Source: Corynebacterium singulare
Lineage (GTDB): Bacteria; Actinomycetota; Actinomycetes; Mycobacteriales; Mycobacteriaceae
NCBI RefSeq assembly: GCF_000833575.1
Contig: NZ_CP010827.1
Coordinates: 2,443,852 to 2,507,851 of the forward strand
Reading direction: 5' to 3'
DNA length: 64,000 bases
Of the stretch, positions 26,098 through 35,257 are shown piece by piece. Position 1 is the stretch's first letter. Each line of letters starts with the position of its first letter. A program made the translations under genes and the position numbers. The notes beneath the pieces were generated by a model. It made no database searches. It saw only the letters and a list, made by a program, of their open reading frames with translations, and was not told the DNA's origin.

Positions 26098-27886
26098 AAC
26101 TATCTCACCCCTGGTGGACCTGCTGCTGCCCTACGTCAGCTTCCTGATCCCCCTTCCGATCATCATCCCCGCACTGGCGGCCGCGTTGGCGATGCTCTTT
26201 GCGCGCAATGCTCATGCGCAGCGCCGTATCGCCTTCTTCTCCCTCCTCACGCTGGCCGCGGTCAACGCCGCACTGATCTTCATCGCGGATACCACCGGCA
26301 TCCAGACCCTCCAGGTGGGCGGCTGGGACGCCCCGGTGGGCATCACGCTCGTGGCGGACCGTTTGTCCACGGTCATGCTCTTTACCTCCTCCGTCGTCCT
26401 GTTCTCCGTCATGTGGTACGCCATCTCACAGGGCGTGCGCGATGGCATCAAGGACGAACCGGTGGCGGTATTCCTGCCTAATTACATGTTGCTGACCATG
26501 GGCGTGAACGTGTCCTTCCTGGCTGGTGACTTGTTCAACCTCTACGTAGGCTTCGAGATCTTCCTCGTGTCTTCCTACGTGCTGCTGACCCTCGGCGCAT
26601 CGCCTGCGCGCGTGCGGGCGGGCGTGGGCTACGTCATGGTCTCCATGGCTTCCTCGCTCATCTTCGTGCTGGCCTTGGCCTATGTGTACGCCGCAGTGGG
26701 CACGATGAACATGGCCCAGATCGGCATCCGGATGGAGGACATCCCAGCCGGTACCCGCACCGCGGTCTTCTCCGTGTTGCTCATCGCCTTCGGCATCAAG
26801 GCAGCCATCTTCCCACTCGATGCCTGGTTGCCGGACTCCTACCCCACCGCGCCCTCGCTCGTCACCGCGGTCTTCGCGGGCCTGCTCACCAAGGTCGGCG
26901 TCTACGCCATCATCCGCGCGCGTACCTCCATCTTCACCGGCGGCGGGCTCGACGGCCTGCTCATGTGGGTCGCGCTGGCCACGATGCTCGTGGGTATCTT
27001 GGGCGCCATCGCGCAATCGGATATCAAGCGCTTGCTGTCCTTCACCTTGGTCAGCCACATCGGCTACATGGTCTTCGGCGTTGCCCTCGGTACCGCGCAG
27101 GGCTTGTCGGGCGCCATCTTCTACGCCGTCCACCACATTCTGGTGCAGACCGCACTCTTTCTGGTGGTAGGCCTCATCGAGCGCCAAGCCGGCACATCCT
27201 CGCTGCGGCGCTTGGGCTCGCTGATTTATTCCGCGCCACTCATCGCCATTTTGTACTTCATCCCGGCCATGAACCTGGGCGGCATCCCGCCCTTCTCCGG
27301 CTTCCTGGGCAAGATCATGTTGATTCAGGCCGGCGCGAACGAGGGTTCCTGGATGTCGTGGGTCCTCATCGGCGGCGCTGTCCTCACTTCGCTGCTGACC
27401 CTCTACGTCATGATCCTCGTGTGGGCCAAGGGCTTCCTGCGTGATCGCAGGGATGCCCCCGAAGGCAACCTCGCCATGGCGCGGCCCTCCCCGCTCGGGG
27501 AGGTCACCGAGTACGTCGAATTCGAGGAGCGCGCCGATGTCGGCCGCGTACCCTTCGGCATGCTGGCCTCCACGTCCCTGCTCGTCATCGCCTCGGTCTC
27601 GATGACCTTCCTCGCCGGCCCCATCTCCGGGGTCACCACCCGCGCGGCGACGTCCGCGCAAGATGAGTCCATCTACCGCTACGCGGTATTGGGGGATTCC
27701 GCCGAGGACCCAACGCGGCACTTGGACCCCGCCGAACGCTACGAGGAGGGCGCCGATTCGCGGAAGAACCGCAGCGAACCCCTCCCGGATCCGGAGCCGG
27801 TGGCGCCGACAACGAGGACGTCGCCAAGCGCCACGCCCGCATTGCCCACCTCCGTGGATAAGGAAGAAGAGGAGGTTTCGCGATGA
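26090..27886 (+). CDS. mnhD: Na+/H+ antiporter subunit D
   Basis: NuoN/M-like protein of 598 aa with about 14 helices. Conserved segments include FLAGDLFNLYVGFEIFLVSS (with the key Glu), FGIKAAIFPLDAWLPDSYP (with the channel Lys) and LSFTLVSHIGYMVFGVAL. After the last helix (about residue 510) comes a hydrophilic Pro/Glu/Thr-rich tail of some 85 residues. It works with MnhA as the ion-translocating core. It overlaps mnhE by four bases. Confidence 0.94.
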   Translation: MSETISPLVDLLLPYVSFLIPLPIIIPALAAALAMLFARNAHAQRRIAFFSLLTLAAVNAALIFIADTTGIQTLQVGGWDAPVGITLVADRLSTVMLFTSSVVLFSVMWYAISQGVRDGIKDEPVAVFLPNYMLLTMGVNVSFLAGDLFNLYVGFEIFLVSSYVLLTLGASPARVRAGVGYVMVSMASSLIFVLALAYVYAAVGTMNMAQIGIRMEDIPAGTRTAVFSVLLIAFGIKAAIFPLDAWLPDSYPTAPSLVTAVFAGLLTKVGVYAIIRARTSIFTGGGLDGLLMWVALATMLVGILGAIAQSDIKRLLSFTLVSHIGYMVFGVALGTAQGLSGAIFYAVHHILVQTALFLVVGLIERQAGTSSLRRLGSLIYSAPLIAILYFIPAMNLGGIPPFSGFLGKIMLIQAGANEGSWMSWVLIGGAVLTSLLTLYVMILVWAKGFLRDRRDAPEGNLAMARPSPLGEVTEYVEFEERADVGRVPFGMLASTSLLVIASVSMTFLAGPISGVTTRAATSAQDESIYRYAVLGDSAEDPTRHLDPAERYEEGADSRKNRSEPLPDPEPVAPTTRTSPSATPALPTSVDKEEEEVSR

Positions 27887-28401
27887 GATTCTCCGGAATT
27901 AAGCACCGCTTCCGCCCGTGGTTCATGGTGTGGATCATCGTCATGTGGTGCATGCTCATGGGTGAAGTCACCGTGGCGAACCTGGTGGGCGGGCTGATAG
28001 CCAGCCTGTTTATCGTCTTCGCGCTGCCGCTACCGGCGATGCCCGTGGCGGGGATTTCGGTGAGCTGGGGAAAGCTTTTCATCTTCATGGTGCAGTGGTT
28101 TGTGGAGCTGATGGAAGCTTCCGTCAAGGTGGGCTGGCTGGCGGTGCGCCCACAGGAGGTGCCCAAGACGGCGATTGTCAGGCTCCCGATGCGCTTGGAG
28201 AATGAGTTCGTTCTGGCGCTGGCGGTCAGCCTGTACAACCTGCAGCCGGGCGGTACCGTATCCGATATCGATATTGCGAACCGCATACTCACCATCCACC
28301 TGCTCAACGCCGACTCCGAAGGAGACCTCGAGCGCGAAATCGCCGCCGTGCGCAAGCTGGAGGCAGACATGATTGCCATCTTCGAAAGGAGCCACCTCTA
28401 A
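27883..28401 (+). CDS. mnhE: Na+/H+ antiporter subunit E
   Basis: Protein of 172 aa with an N-terminal pair of membrane helices (WFMVWIIVMWCMLMGEVTVA, then VGGLIASLFIVFALPLP), a third helix and a cytoplasmic domain containing LENEFVLALAVSLYNLQPGG, the standard MnhE signature for the LTPGT region. It is required for assembly of the complex. Start ATGA overlaps the mnhD stop. Confidence 0.92.
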   Translation: MRFSGIKHRFRPWFMVWIIVMWCMLMGEVTVANLVGGLIASLFIVFALPLPAMPVAGISVSWGKLFIFMVQWFVELMEASVKVGWLAVRPQEVPKTAIVRLPMRLENEFVLALAVSLYNLQPGGTVSDIDIANRILTIHLLNADSEGDLEREIAAVRKLEADMIAIFERSHL

Positions 28402-28673
28402 TGGATACGGGACTCTATAACATCCTGCTCACCGTGGCTGCTGGCTTCCTCGTGGTGGCCTTCCTCATCACGACGTGGCGCATCGTGGTCGGGCCAAACT
28501 CGCTCGACCGGCTCGTGGCCATGGACGGTTTCGTGGCCATGTTCCAATGCGCCATGGCCACCTACATCTGCTGGAGCCTGGACACCACGGTATCCAACGC
28601 GATGCTCGTCGTGGCGCTGTTGGGTTTCATCTCCACGGTATCCGTGACACGTTTCAGGAAGAGGGATTCATGA
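28401..28673 (+). CDS. mnhF: Na+/H+ antiporter subunit F
   Basis: Small protein of 90 aa with three membrane helices and the family motif RIVVGPNSLDRLVAMD between helices one and two. It is in the expected operon position, overlapping mnhE by one base and mnhG by four. Confidence 0.93.
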   Translation: MDTGLYNILLTVAAGFLVVAFLITTWRIVVGPNSLDRLVAMDGFVAMFQCAMATYICWSLDTTVSNAMLVVALLGFISTVSVTRFRKRDS

Positions 28674-29050
28674 GTTACGCACTGATTGCCGATGTCCTCT
28701 CGATCATCCTCATCCTCGCCGGCTCGATTCTCACGTTGGCGGCAGCGATCGGCGTCGCGAGGTTCAGCGACACCATGGCGCGCGTACATGCCATCTCGAA
28801 ACCGCAGACGACCGGGCTCATCTTCACCATCCTGGGCGCGCTCATCAAGGTGACGGGCTCGGAGGACTTCAGCGTGGCTGAGCGCGGCGACTTGGGTATT
28901 CTCATCCTGCTCGTGCTCTTTGCCATGATCACCAGCCCGGTGACGGCCCAGCGGACCTCGCGTATCGCTCGCCGAGAAGGCCTCTACGGCCCCGCGGAGT
29001 CCATGTCGCGCAACGAACACCCGGCTACGCGCTCCATGCGCCGCAAGTAG
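28670..29050 (+). CDS. mnhG: Na+/H+ antiporter subunit G
   Basis: Protein of 126 aa with three membrane helices and the conserved GVARFSDTMARVHAISKPQT segment of MnhG/PhaG. It starts at the ATG at 28670 (ATGA overlap with mnhF). The C-terminal 30 residues are basic and polar. It is the last gene of the operon. Confidence 0.93.
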   Translation: MSYALIADVLSIILILAGSILTLAAAIGVARFSDTMARVHAISKPQTTGLIFTILGALIKVTGSEDFSVAERGDLGILILLVLFAMITSPVTAQRTSRIARREGLYGPAESMSRNEHPATRSMRRK

Positions 29051-29072
29051 TTAACGGTGGTTCGTTCCCCTT

Positions 29073-29117
29073 CGATGAAAGGCCCCTACTATATTCTCCT
29101 AGGGACACCTTTCATCG
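29073..29117. promoter_or_regulatory. inverted repeat around a putative promoter before the GT87 gene
   Basis: Perfect 10-bp arms CGATGAAAGG and CCTTTCATCG are separated by 25 bases that include TATATT (29090-29095), a plausible -10 box. It may be an operator for the GT87 gene or a loose terminator for the mnh operon. Confidence 0.4.
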
Positions 29118-29133
29118 GCCGAGGAGAATTCAC

Positions 29134-30372
29134 GTGAAGAAGCTGCAGGGCATCCCCACACTGTGTACTGTCCTGGCACTGGGCATCGCGGTGATGGTCT
29201 ACCGCATCATCCAGTTCGACGGCCACAAAGCGTTCACCTACATCCTCCCCTTTGACCTGGCCATTTACCGCATGGCGGGCGCAGACCTCAACGCGGGCGG
29301 GCTGCTGTACGACGCCCCCTATATCTACGAATTCCCCTTCACCTACCCACCCTTCGCCGGCATCCTCTTCCAGGTTCTACCCTTCTTCAGCGAGGGCGCG
29401 TTGACCATCCTCTGGCCAGCACTCATGTTCCTGGCAGTGCTGGCGATTGTGGTGATGATTTTCCGCGAGCGCGGCATCAAGCTCAGCCCTGCAGCCATTG
29501 TCGTTGCGGTTCTGCTGACGGCACTGACGCCGGCGAACGAGTCGATGCACGGTTCGCTGTACTACGGACAGATCAATGTCTTCCTCATGCTCCTCGTGGC
29601 CCTTGACTTCCTGCCGATGAAGCGCCGCCTCCCCGGCGTGGGTATCGGCTTGGCGGCGGGCATCAAGCTCACTCCGGCCTACATGGGCTTGGCGCTGCTC
29701 TTTGAAAAGCGCTGGTGGGCTGCGGTCGGCTCCATCGTCACCTTCCTGGTGACGGTGGTGCTGGGCTTCATCTTCGTTCCGGATGCTCTGGACTTCTGGA
29801 CCGATGCCATGTTCAACTCCTCCCGCGTGGGCGAGCATGCCAACCCCGGTGCGAAGTCGCTGCGCTCGCTGATGTTCCGCGTTCTGGGCATCGACGGTGG
29901 TATGTGGTGGCTCCTGGCCGTCCTTGCCGTTTTCGTGCTCACCTGCCTGGCGCTGCGCACGGCCTACAAGCGGGGCAACCGTACCGCAGCCTTCGCTCTG
30001 ACAGGCCTGAGCACCTGCTTGGTGTCCCCGTTTTCTTGGTACCACCACTTCGTGTGGACCATCCCCTTTGCGGTCTTGGTCTTCGTGACGGTGAACCAGG
30101 CGGTGGGCGCGCGTGTGTCCGGCAAGTTCGGTGAGCAGCTCGCCGGCCTGGCAGCGCTGGCAGCGCTTGTCGTGGTGTCGCTGCCGTTCATGTCGGTGCC
30201 GGTGTGGTTTACCATGTCCTCCGCGAACCTCGACACCCTCGAGTCCTTCCAGCCGTGGGCAACGTCCCTGTGGACTCTGTCCTGCGTGCTCTTCATCGCT
30301 GCCTACGCCCTGTGGGGCTTCATCGCCCCGCGCTACAAGGCTGGAACGGCAGTTCCGGCATCGAAGCAGTAG
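29134..30372 (+). CDS. GT87-family polyprenyl-phosphate-mannose alpha-mannosyltransferase
   Basis: Multi-spanning protein of 412 aa (about 10 helices). It has the GT-C type acidic loop LPFDLAIYRMAGADLNAGG after the first helix, FTYPPFAGILF, the SLYYGQINVFLML segment and GLAAGIKLTPAYMGLALLF, all characteristic of DUF2029/GT87. Family members such as MptC add alpha-1,2 mannose branches to lipomannan or act on PIMs outside the membrane using polyprenyl-phosphate mannose. The exact linkage is not assignable here. It starts at GTG 29134 with GAGGAGAA upstream. Confidence 0.85.
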   Translation: MKKLQGIPTLCTVLALGIAVMVYRIIQFDGHKAFTYILPFDLAIYRMAGADLNAGGLLYDAPYIYEFPFTYPPFAGILFQVLPFFSEGALTILWPALMFLAVLAIVVMIFRERGIKLSPAAIVVAVLLTALTPANESMHGSLYYGQINVFLMLLVALDFLPMKRRLPGVGIGLAAGIKLTPAYMGLALLFEKRWWAAVGSIVTFLVTVVLGFIFVPDALDFWTDAMFNSSRVGEHANPGAKSLRSLMFRVLGIDGGMWWLLAVLAVFVLTCLALRTAYKRGNRTAAFALTGLSTCLVSPFSWYHHFVWTIPFAVLVFVTVNQAVGARVSGKFGEQLAGLAALAALVVVSLPFMSVPVWFTMSSANLDTLESFQPWATSLWTLSCVLFIAAYALWGFIAPRYKAGTAVPASKQ

Positions 30373-30404
30373 CAATATCGATACCCATATCGTCCACCTC
30401 AGGT

Positions 30405-31541
30405 TTACAGCGGCAGGAGCTGCTCCATCTCATCTGCGGTGGCCTTGACCACCTTCTGCCAGCTGCCGGTCTCCTCGTAAAGGCGGCGCTGCCGCTGGTA
30501 GCCCGCACCCGAGTCGATGATTTCTTGGACCAGCTGCAGCTCGCGGGCACAGCCCAGCTCCTGGGATAGCGGCGCGAGCTCCTCCAGCATGTCCGCCAGC
30601 TCGTCCTTGACCCACCGCTCGTCGGTCTCGCGCGACGTGATGACCAGCGCATCCATGCCATAGCGCGCGCCGCGCCACTTGTTTTCTGCCACGTGCCACG
30701 GCTGGAGTGTCGGCAGCGTGTCACCGGCATCCAGCATGCGGTCATAGTGCACCACCAGACAGTGAGTCAGCGCCACGATGGCGGAGAGCTCGCGCAGGTT
30801 GGAGGTGGCGTCAGAGATGCGCACCTCAATCGTGCCCCATTTGGAGGCCGGGCGGATATCGAAGTGCATCGAGCCCGTGTGGTTGATAACACCCGAAATG
30901 GATTGGTCACGCATGTAGGACTGCCACTGTGTCCAGTTCTCAAACTGGTAGGGCATGCCGGCAGTGGGCAGCTGCTGGTACAGCATCGTGCGATTGGAGG
31001 CATAGCCGGTATCGAGGCCCTCCCATGCCGGGGAGCACGCAGAGATGGCCAGCAGGTGCGGGTACTTCGTCATCAACGCGTTGATGATGGGCCACACGCG
31101 GTCTTCGTGGCGAATGCCCACGTGCACGTGCGTGCCCCACAGCAGCATCTGCTGCCCCCAGTACTGGGTGCGGTTGATGATTTCGGAGTAGCTTGCCTTG
31201 TTGGAGACGGGGTTCTTCCGGAAATCGGTGAAGGGGTGCCCGCCGGAGGCCCATAGACGCACGTCCATAGCGGTGGCCGCCTCACGCACTGCGCTGAGCG
31301 ACGCCCCCAAGTCCCCCATCGCCTCCGGCACGGTCCGACAGACCCCAGTGACCAGTTCCACGGTGTTCTGGAGAAACTCTTTCTCCAAGTGGATATCAGG
31401 GTGGGCGGCACGGACGGAGTCGATGAGCTCCGCGCCACGCGGCACGAGATCCCAGGTCACTGGATCTACGAGGGCTACCTCCCACTCGACCCCAAGTGTT
31501 GGCTCGAGGGAGCGGGCGAAGTTCTCTTCCGGAATATTCAC
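30405..31541 (-). CDS. ybdK: YbdK-type carboxylate-amine ligase (glutamate-cysteine ligase 2 family)
   Basis: GCS2-family protein of 378 aa. Conserved stretches are [12 protein letters not shown] (ATP/metal-site Glu), [24 protein letters not shown] and the late Arg-rich segment [15 protein letters not shown]. The family catalyses weak ATP-dependent ligation of glutamate and an amine; the physiological role is unclear because corynebacteria use mycothiol rather than glutathione. The gene sits with virR and the DUF3263 gene as in M. tuberculosis Rv0433-Rv0430. Confidence 0.88.
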   Translation of the reverse strand: MNIPEENFARSLEPTLGVEWEVALVDPVTWDLVPRGAELIDSVRAAHPDIHLEKEFLQNTVELVTGVCRTVPEAMGDLGASLSAVREAATAMDVRLWASGGHPFTDFRKNPVSNKASYSEIINRTQYWGQQMLLWGTHVHVGIRHEDRVWPIINALMTKYPHLLAISACSPAWEGLDTGYASNRTMLYQQLPTAGMPYQFENWTQWQSYMRDQSISGVINHTGSMHFDIRPASKWGTIEVRISDATSNLRELSAIVALTHCLVVHYDRMLDAGDTLPTLQPWHVAENKWRGARYGMDALVITSRETDERWVKDELADMLEELAPLSQELGCARELQLVQEIIDSGAGYQRQRRLYEETGSWQKVVKATADEMEQLLPL

Positions 31542-31589
31542 CCACTCATCTTATCTGTCGAGCGGATGAATTTAATAAGATTTTATTCC

Positions 31590-32522
31590 TTAAGCCTGCG
31601 GCACGGCGAGGACCACGACGACGGCGTCACCCTTGGTGTAATCACCGATCAGCTCGGCCGGGTAGGGCGCGATGGCACCGCCTGGGACGCTACCGCCGTA
31701 GTACTGGGCAGCAAGCTCCTTGGCCAGGTTCTCCGCGGCGGCGTCACCCTCCGGGTAGTAGACGGTGGTCTGCGGTGCAACGAGAACCTCGCCGCTCAGG
31801 TTGCCTACCTCGGAGACCTTGAAGTTCTGGGACTTCAGGCGCTCGGCTTCATCGGCGGCAAAGTTGGCGCGGCCGGAGTTGTTGTAGACGTTGACCGGGA
31901 TATCGGCCTGTTCGCGGTCTGCCGCGGCACCGTCGCGCTCAGCGGCGTCGTCGCCTTCGGCAGCAGCATCCTGACCGGCATCGGCGTCACCGCCGGCCGC
32001 ATCAGCATCCTTGCCGGAGTCTTTCTTGGCGTCGCTGCCTGCTGCGTTGCCGTCCTTATCAGCATCGGCGCCAGCCGCGCCGCCCGCCGCGCCGGCATCC
32101 TTGTTGCCGGCGCCCGCCTGGCCGCCCTGCCCCTCGCCTTCGGCGCCGCCGTTGGCGGGACCTGAAACGGCGGAATCGTTATTGCCGCCATCCTCGGCAA
32201 CGTTCTCGGAGTTATCCGAGGTCATGGCATAGAGGGCCCACATGCCCAACATCACGGCCACGGCGATGAGCACCATGGCGAGGCCACGGACGGGCAGCTT
32301 AGTGGCGGGTGCTGCGGCAGCGCCGGCATCAGTACCCGCAGCGACAGGCTCGGCGGCTGGCGCCTCAGCCGGTGCGGCAGCCGATGCAGTAGCTGGTGCG
32401 GCAACTGGGTCTCCAGCGCGAGCATCAGGGTTGACGCCAACTGCGGCGGGGTCGGTGGAATCGGCGGCGGGGCGCGCGCCGTTAACGGACGAAGCAGAGT
32501 TTTCCGGATTCACATTAGTCAC
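31590..32522 (-). CDS. virR: LytR C-terminal-domain membrane protein, VirR-like
   Basis: Protein of 310 aa in four parts: an Ala/Pro-rich cytoplasmic N-terminus (1-80), one membrane helix (LAMVLIAVAVMLGMWALYAM), a low-complexity Gly/Ala/Asp linker of about 100 residues and a C-terminal LytR_C domain (PVNVYNNSGRANFAADEAER to the end). M. tuberculosis Rv0431 (VirR), which affects vesicle release and envelope integrity, has the same architecture and the same neighbours. The start is GTG 32520-32522. Orthology is inferred from architecture plus synteny. Confidence 0.8.
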   Translation of the reverse strand: MTNVNPENSASSVNGARPAADSTDPAAVGVNPDARAGDPVAAPATASAAAPAEAPAAEPVAAGTDAGAAAAPATKLPVRGLAMVLIAVAVMLGMWALYAMTSDNSENVAEDGGNNDSAVSGPANGGAEGEGQGGQAGAGNKDAGAAGGAAGADADKDGNAAGSDAKKDSGKDADAAGGDADAGQDAAAEGDDAAERDGAAADREQADIPVNVYNNSGRANFAADEAERLKSQNFKVSEVGNLSGEVLVAPQTTVYYPEGDAAAENLAKELAAQYYGGSVPGGAIAPYPAELIGDYTKGDAVVVVLAVPQA

Positions 32523-32564
32523 ACAGGAAACTCTAGTATCTGCAACGGGCGTAGCGTGGATTGC

Positions 32565-32807
32565 TTAGCGCGGCGCGGCGCGGCGAACGTCCTCGCGGGC
32601 ATCCCGAAGCCGGCGAAGGCGCGTGACGAGGAGAGGGTGGGACGCGTGGGCCGCTGGGGCGTCGAGAAGCACATTGAGGCGCTGATGATAACGCACCGGT
32701 GACATATCCAACTGCGCGCGGATGGCCTCCTCCTTGGCACTGATATCACGCGGAGCGTGGGACTCGAACTCCAAAATGGCGGCGTCTAGGTCTGACAGGG
32801 ACTGCAT
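32565..32807 (-). CDS. DUF3263 protein
   Basis: Protein of 80 aa beginning [20 protein letters not shown] and continuing into a helix-turn-helix-like region ([20 protein letters not shown]). This matches DUF3263 (Rv0430 type), always encoded beside VirR and def. DNA binding is plausible but unproven. An alternative ATG six codons upstream (32823-32825) would overlap the divergent def start; the ATG at 32805-32807 keeps the family length. Confidence 0.85.
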   Translation of the reverse strand: MQSLSDLDAAILEFESHAPRDISAKEEAIRAQLDMSPVRYHQRLNVLLDAPAAHASHPLLVTRLRRLRDAREDVRRAAPR

Positions 32808-32823
32808 GCTTAAACTGTATGTC

Positions 32824-33438
32824 ATGACTATTCGCCCCATCGTTATCCACGGCGACCCGGTCCTCCACAATCCGACCGAGCCCGTGACCGAAGCCATTGA
32901 CTCCCCCGAGTTGCAAGAGCTCATCGCGGACATGCACGAGACCATGGACGCCGCGCACGGCGTTGGTTTGGCCGCCAACCAAGTTGGCGTAAACAAGCGC
33001 CTCTTTGTCTATCACTGCCCCGACACCGACGGGCCCGACGGCACCGAGCTGCCTGAAGGTGGCATGCGCCGCGGCTGCGTCATCAACCCCGTTCTGGAGA
33101 CCTCCGAAATCCCCGAAACCATGCCGGCCGATGATGGCACCGAGGACGAAGGCTGCCTCTCCGTTCCTGGCGAGGGCTTCCCCACCGGCCGTGCCGACTG
33201 GGCGCGCGTGACCGGCAAGAATGAAAAGGGCGAAGACATCTCCATCGAGGGCTACGGTTTCTTCGCGCGCATGCTGCAGCACGAGACCGGCCACCTTGAT
33301 GGTTTCGTCTACACCGACGTTCTCACCGGCCGCTACAAGCGCCAGGCCAAGAAGACCATCAAGCGCAACGGATGGACCGAAGCGGGCCTGACCTGGGTTC
33401 CAGGCGAGGACGAGGATCCTTTCGGGCACGACGACTAA
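32824..33438 (+). CDS. def: peptide deformylase
   Basis: Metalloenzyme of 204 aa that removes the formyl group from nascent N-terminal Met. The three diagnostic motifs are present: [18 protein letters not shown] with the metal-binding Cys, and QHETGHLDG with the HExxH metal site and catalytic Glu. A roughly 20-residue insertion with acidic residues precedes the Cys motif, as in other actinobacterial Def proteins. It overlaps the GNAT gene by one base. Confidence 0.97.
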   Translation: MTIRPIVIHGDPVLHNPTEPVTEAIDSPELQELIADMHETMDAAHGVGLAANQVGVNKRLFVYHCPDTDGPDGTELPEGGMRRGCVINPVLETSEIPETMPADDGTEDEGCLSVPGEGFPTGRADWARVTGKNEKGEDISIEGYGFFARMLQHETGHLDGFVYTDVLTGRYKRQAKKTIKRNGWTEAGLTWVPGEDEDPFGHDD

Positions 33439-34436
33439 TGTCCCGCATTTTCCGCTCCGACGCCGTCTCCGTGGGCGAGCGCGTTGTGGCCCGGCGCGAT
33501 TTTGGCGGGATTCACAGCGATGTCATTGGCCACGTGGTGAGCGTGGATCCACTGGTCATCCGCCCTCAGGAGGTGGGTGGCTACCCGTCCTCGTTGGAGG
33601 CGGTGGAGATTCCGCCGGAGCAGCTCAAGATTATTAAGCGCCTCTCGCCGCGCACGGTGCGCAATTCCGATATCCGCGCCGTCGAGGTCGCCACCGCCGC
33701 CGCCTTCCCCGGCAAGGAGCACACGTGGACCGCCGATGGCCAGTGGCTCATGCGCGCTGGTGACGGTGTGACGGGGCGCTCCAATTCAGCCATTCCCCTG
33801 GGCCCCTCGGCGGGCTTTATGCCGGTGCCCATCGAGGAGATCGACGCTTTCTATGCCCGCCATGACCTGCCCACGCGTTTGGCGGTCCCGGAACGCATTG
33901 GCAATCCTGCCGAGAAGCTCATCGCGGCTGCGCCCGAGGCGTGGTCCTTGGAGCCGGAGATCCTGGTCATGGTGCGGGAGCTTGGGGAGTTGCCGGAGCT
34001 TAGCGACGTCCACTTTGTCGTCGACAAGCAACCCGACCCCGAGTGGCTCAGCCTTTACCATTTCCGCGGTCAGTCACTCCCACCACTGGCGTTGGAGTAT
34101 CTGCGCAGCCACATTGACGGCACGATGGGCTTTGGCCGCCTGCTGTCCGACGCGGGCGAAACAATTGCCATTACGCGCGGCACGCTCACCGAATCCGGCG
34201 ATGGCACGCTGTGGTTAGGCTACTCGGCCGTTGAGGTGGCTGAAGGCTGGCGGCGCAAGGGGTTGGGAACAGCGCTCGGCGCGCACATGCTGGCGTGGGG
34301 CAAGGAGCACGGCGCACAGAAGGCCTACCTGCAGGTCGTGGCGAACAACGTAGCCGGGATTGGTCTCTACGAGAAGCTCGGCTTCCTGGAGCAGCACCGC
34401 CACCGTTACGCCTGCCGCGTTGCTCAAGTACCCTGA
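33438..34436 (+). CDS. GNAT-family N-acetyltransferase
   Basis: Protein of 332 aa. The C-terminal GNAT domain has the acetyl-CoA loop VAEGWRRKGLGTALGAHMLA (R-x-x-G-x-G/A) and VVANNVAGIGLYEKLGF. The N-terminal third (about residues 1-75) is a small beta domain with an additional acetyltransferase-like half following. The arrangement def-GNAT-xth is the M. tuberculosis Rv0429c-Rv0428c-Rv0427c order. Substrate unknown. Confidence 0.88.
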   Translation: MSRIFRSDAVSVGERVVARRDFGGIHSDVIGHVVSVDPLVIRPQEVGGYPSSLEAVEIPPEQLKIIKRLSPRTVRNSDIRAVEVATAAAFPGKEHTWTADGQWLMRAGDGVTGRSNSAIPLGPSAGFMPVPIEEIDAFYARHDLPTRLAVPERIGNPAEKLIAAAPEAWSLEPEILVMVRELGELPELSDVHFVVDKQPDPEWLSLYHFRGQSLPPLALEYLRSHIDGTMGFGRLLSDAGETIAITRGTLTESGDGTLWLGYSAVEVAEGWRRKGLGTALGAHMLAWGKEHGAQKAYLQVVANNVAGIGLYEKLGFLEQHRHRYACRVAQVP

Positions 34437-34441
34437 TTCAC

Positions 34442-35251
34442 ATGCGCATCGCTTCGTGGAACATCAACTCCGTCCGCACCCGCGTCGGCCGCGCGGTGGA
34501 TCTGCTGGCCAAGCACGATATCGACGTGCTCTGCCTTCAGGAAACCAAGGTGTCGGATGAGAAGTTTCCCCGCGCGCCCTTCGAGGAGGCCGGCTACCAC
34601 GTCACCAGCCACGGTCTGAACCAGTGGAATGGCGTAGCCATTGTGTCCAAGGACGAGCCGGACGAGGTCCAGACCTTCTTCCCCGGCCAGCCCGGGTTTC
34701 ACAAGGACCCGGCACAGGAACAAAAGCGCGAGGCCCGCGCGGTATCCGCGCGCATCCGCGGGATCGAAGTCTGGTCGCTCTACATCCCAAATGGGCGCGA
34801 AATTACTGACCCGCACTACGACTACAAGCTGCAGTTCCTCTACGCGCTCGCGCGCTATGTGGAGACCCGCGCGCAGTCGAAGCTGCTGCTCACGGGCGAT
34901 TTCAACATTGCCCCACGCGATGAGGACGTGTGGGACATGAGCCTGTTCCGCGGCAAGACGCATGTCACCGAACCGGAGCGCGCGGCCTTCCAGATGCTTG
35001 AGGAGGCTGGCCTGGAAGAGGTCACTCGCCGCTTCACGGAGAAGGAGCGCTGGACCTACTTCGATTACAAGTCCCTGCGCTTCCAGAAGAACGAGGGCAT
35101 GCGTATTGACTTTCAGCTGGCTTCTGCCCCCTTGGCCGAGCTCGTGCAGGGCGCCCAGGTGGATCTGGTGGAACGTGCGGGTGATAAAACTTCAGACCAT
35201 GTGCCACTCATTGCTGATTTCGACGTCCCCGATTTCGACTCGGTGCGTTAG
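34442..35251 (+). CDS. xth: exodeoxyribonuclease III / AP endonuclease
   Basis: Exonuclease-endonuclease-phosphatase protein of 269 aa that cuts at abasic sites and trims 3' ends in base excision repair. Motifs: MRIASWNINSVR (Asn), CLQETKV (metal Glu), SLYIPNGRE, GDFNIAPRDEDVW (Asp/Asn) and the terminal SDHVPLIADF (Asp/His). It starts 5 bp after the GNAT stop and is probably in the same transcript. Confidence 0.95.
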   Translation: MRIASWNINSVRTRVGRAVDLLAKHDIDVLCLQETKVSDEKFPRAPFEEAGYHVTSHGLNQWNGVAIVSKDEPDEVQTFFPGQPGFHKDPAQEQKREARAVSARIRGIEVWSLYIPNGREITDPHYDYKLQFLYALARYVETRAQSKLLLTGDFNIAPRDEDVWDMSLFRGKTHVTEPERAAFQMLEEAGLEEVTRRFTEKERWTYFDYKSLRFQKNEGMRIDFQLASAPLAELVQGAQVDLVERAGDKTSDHVPLIADFDVPDFDSVR

Positions 35252-35257
35252 CGTGCC

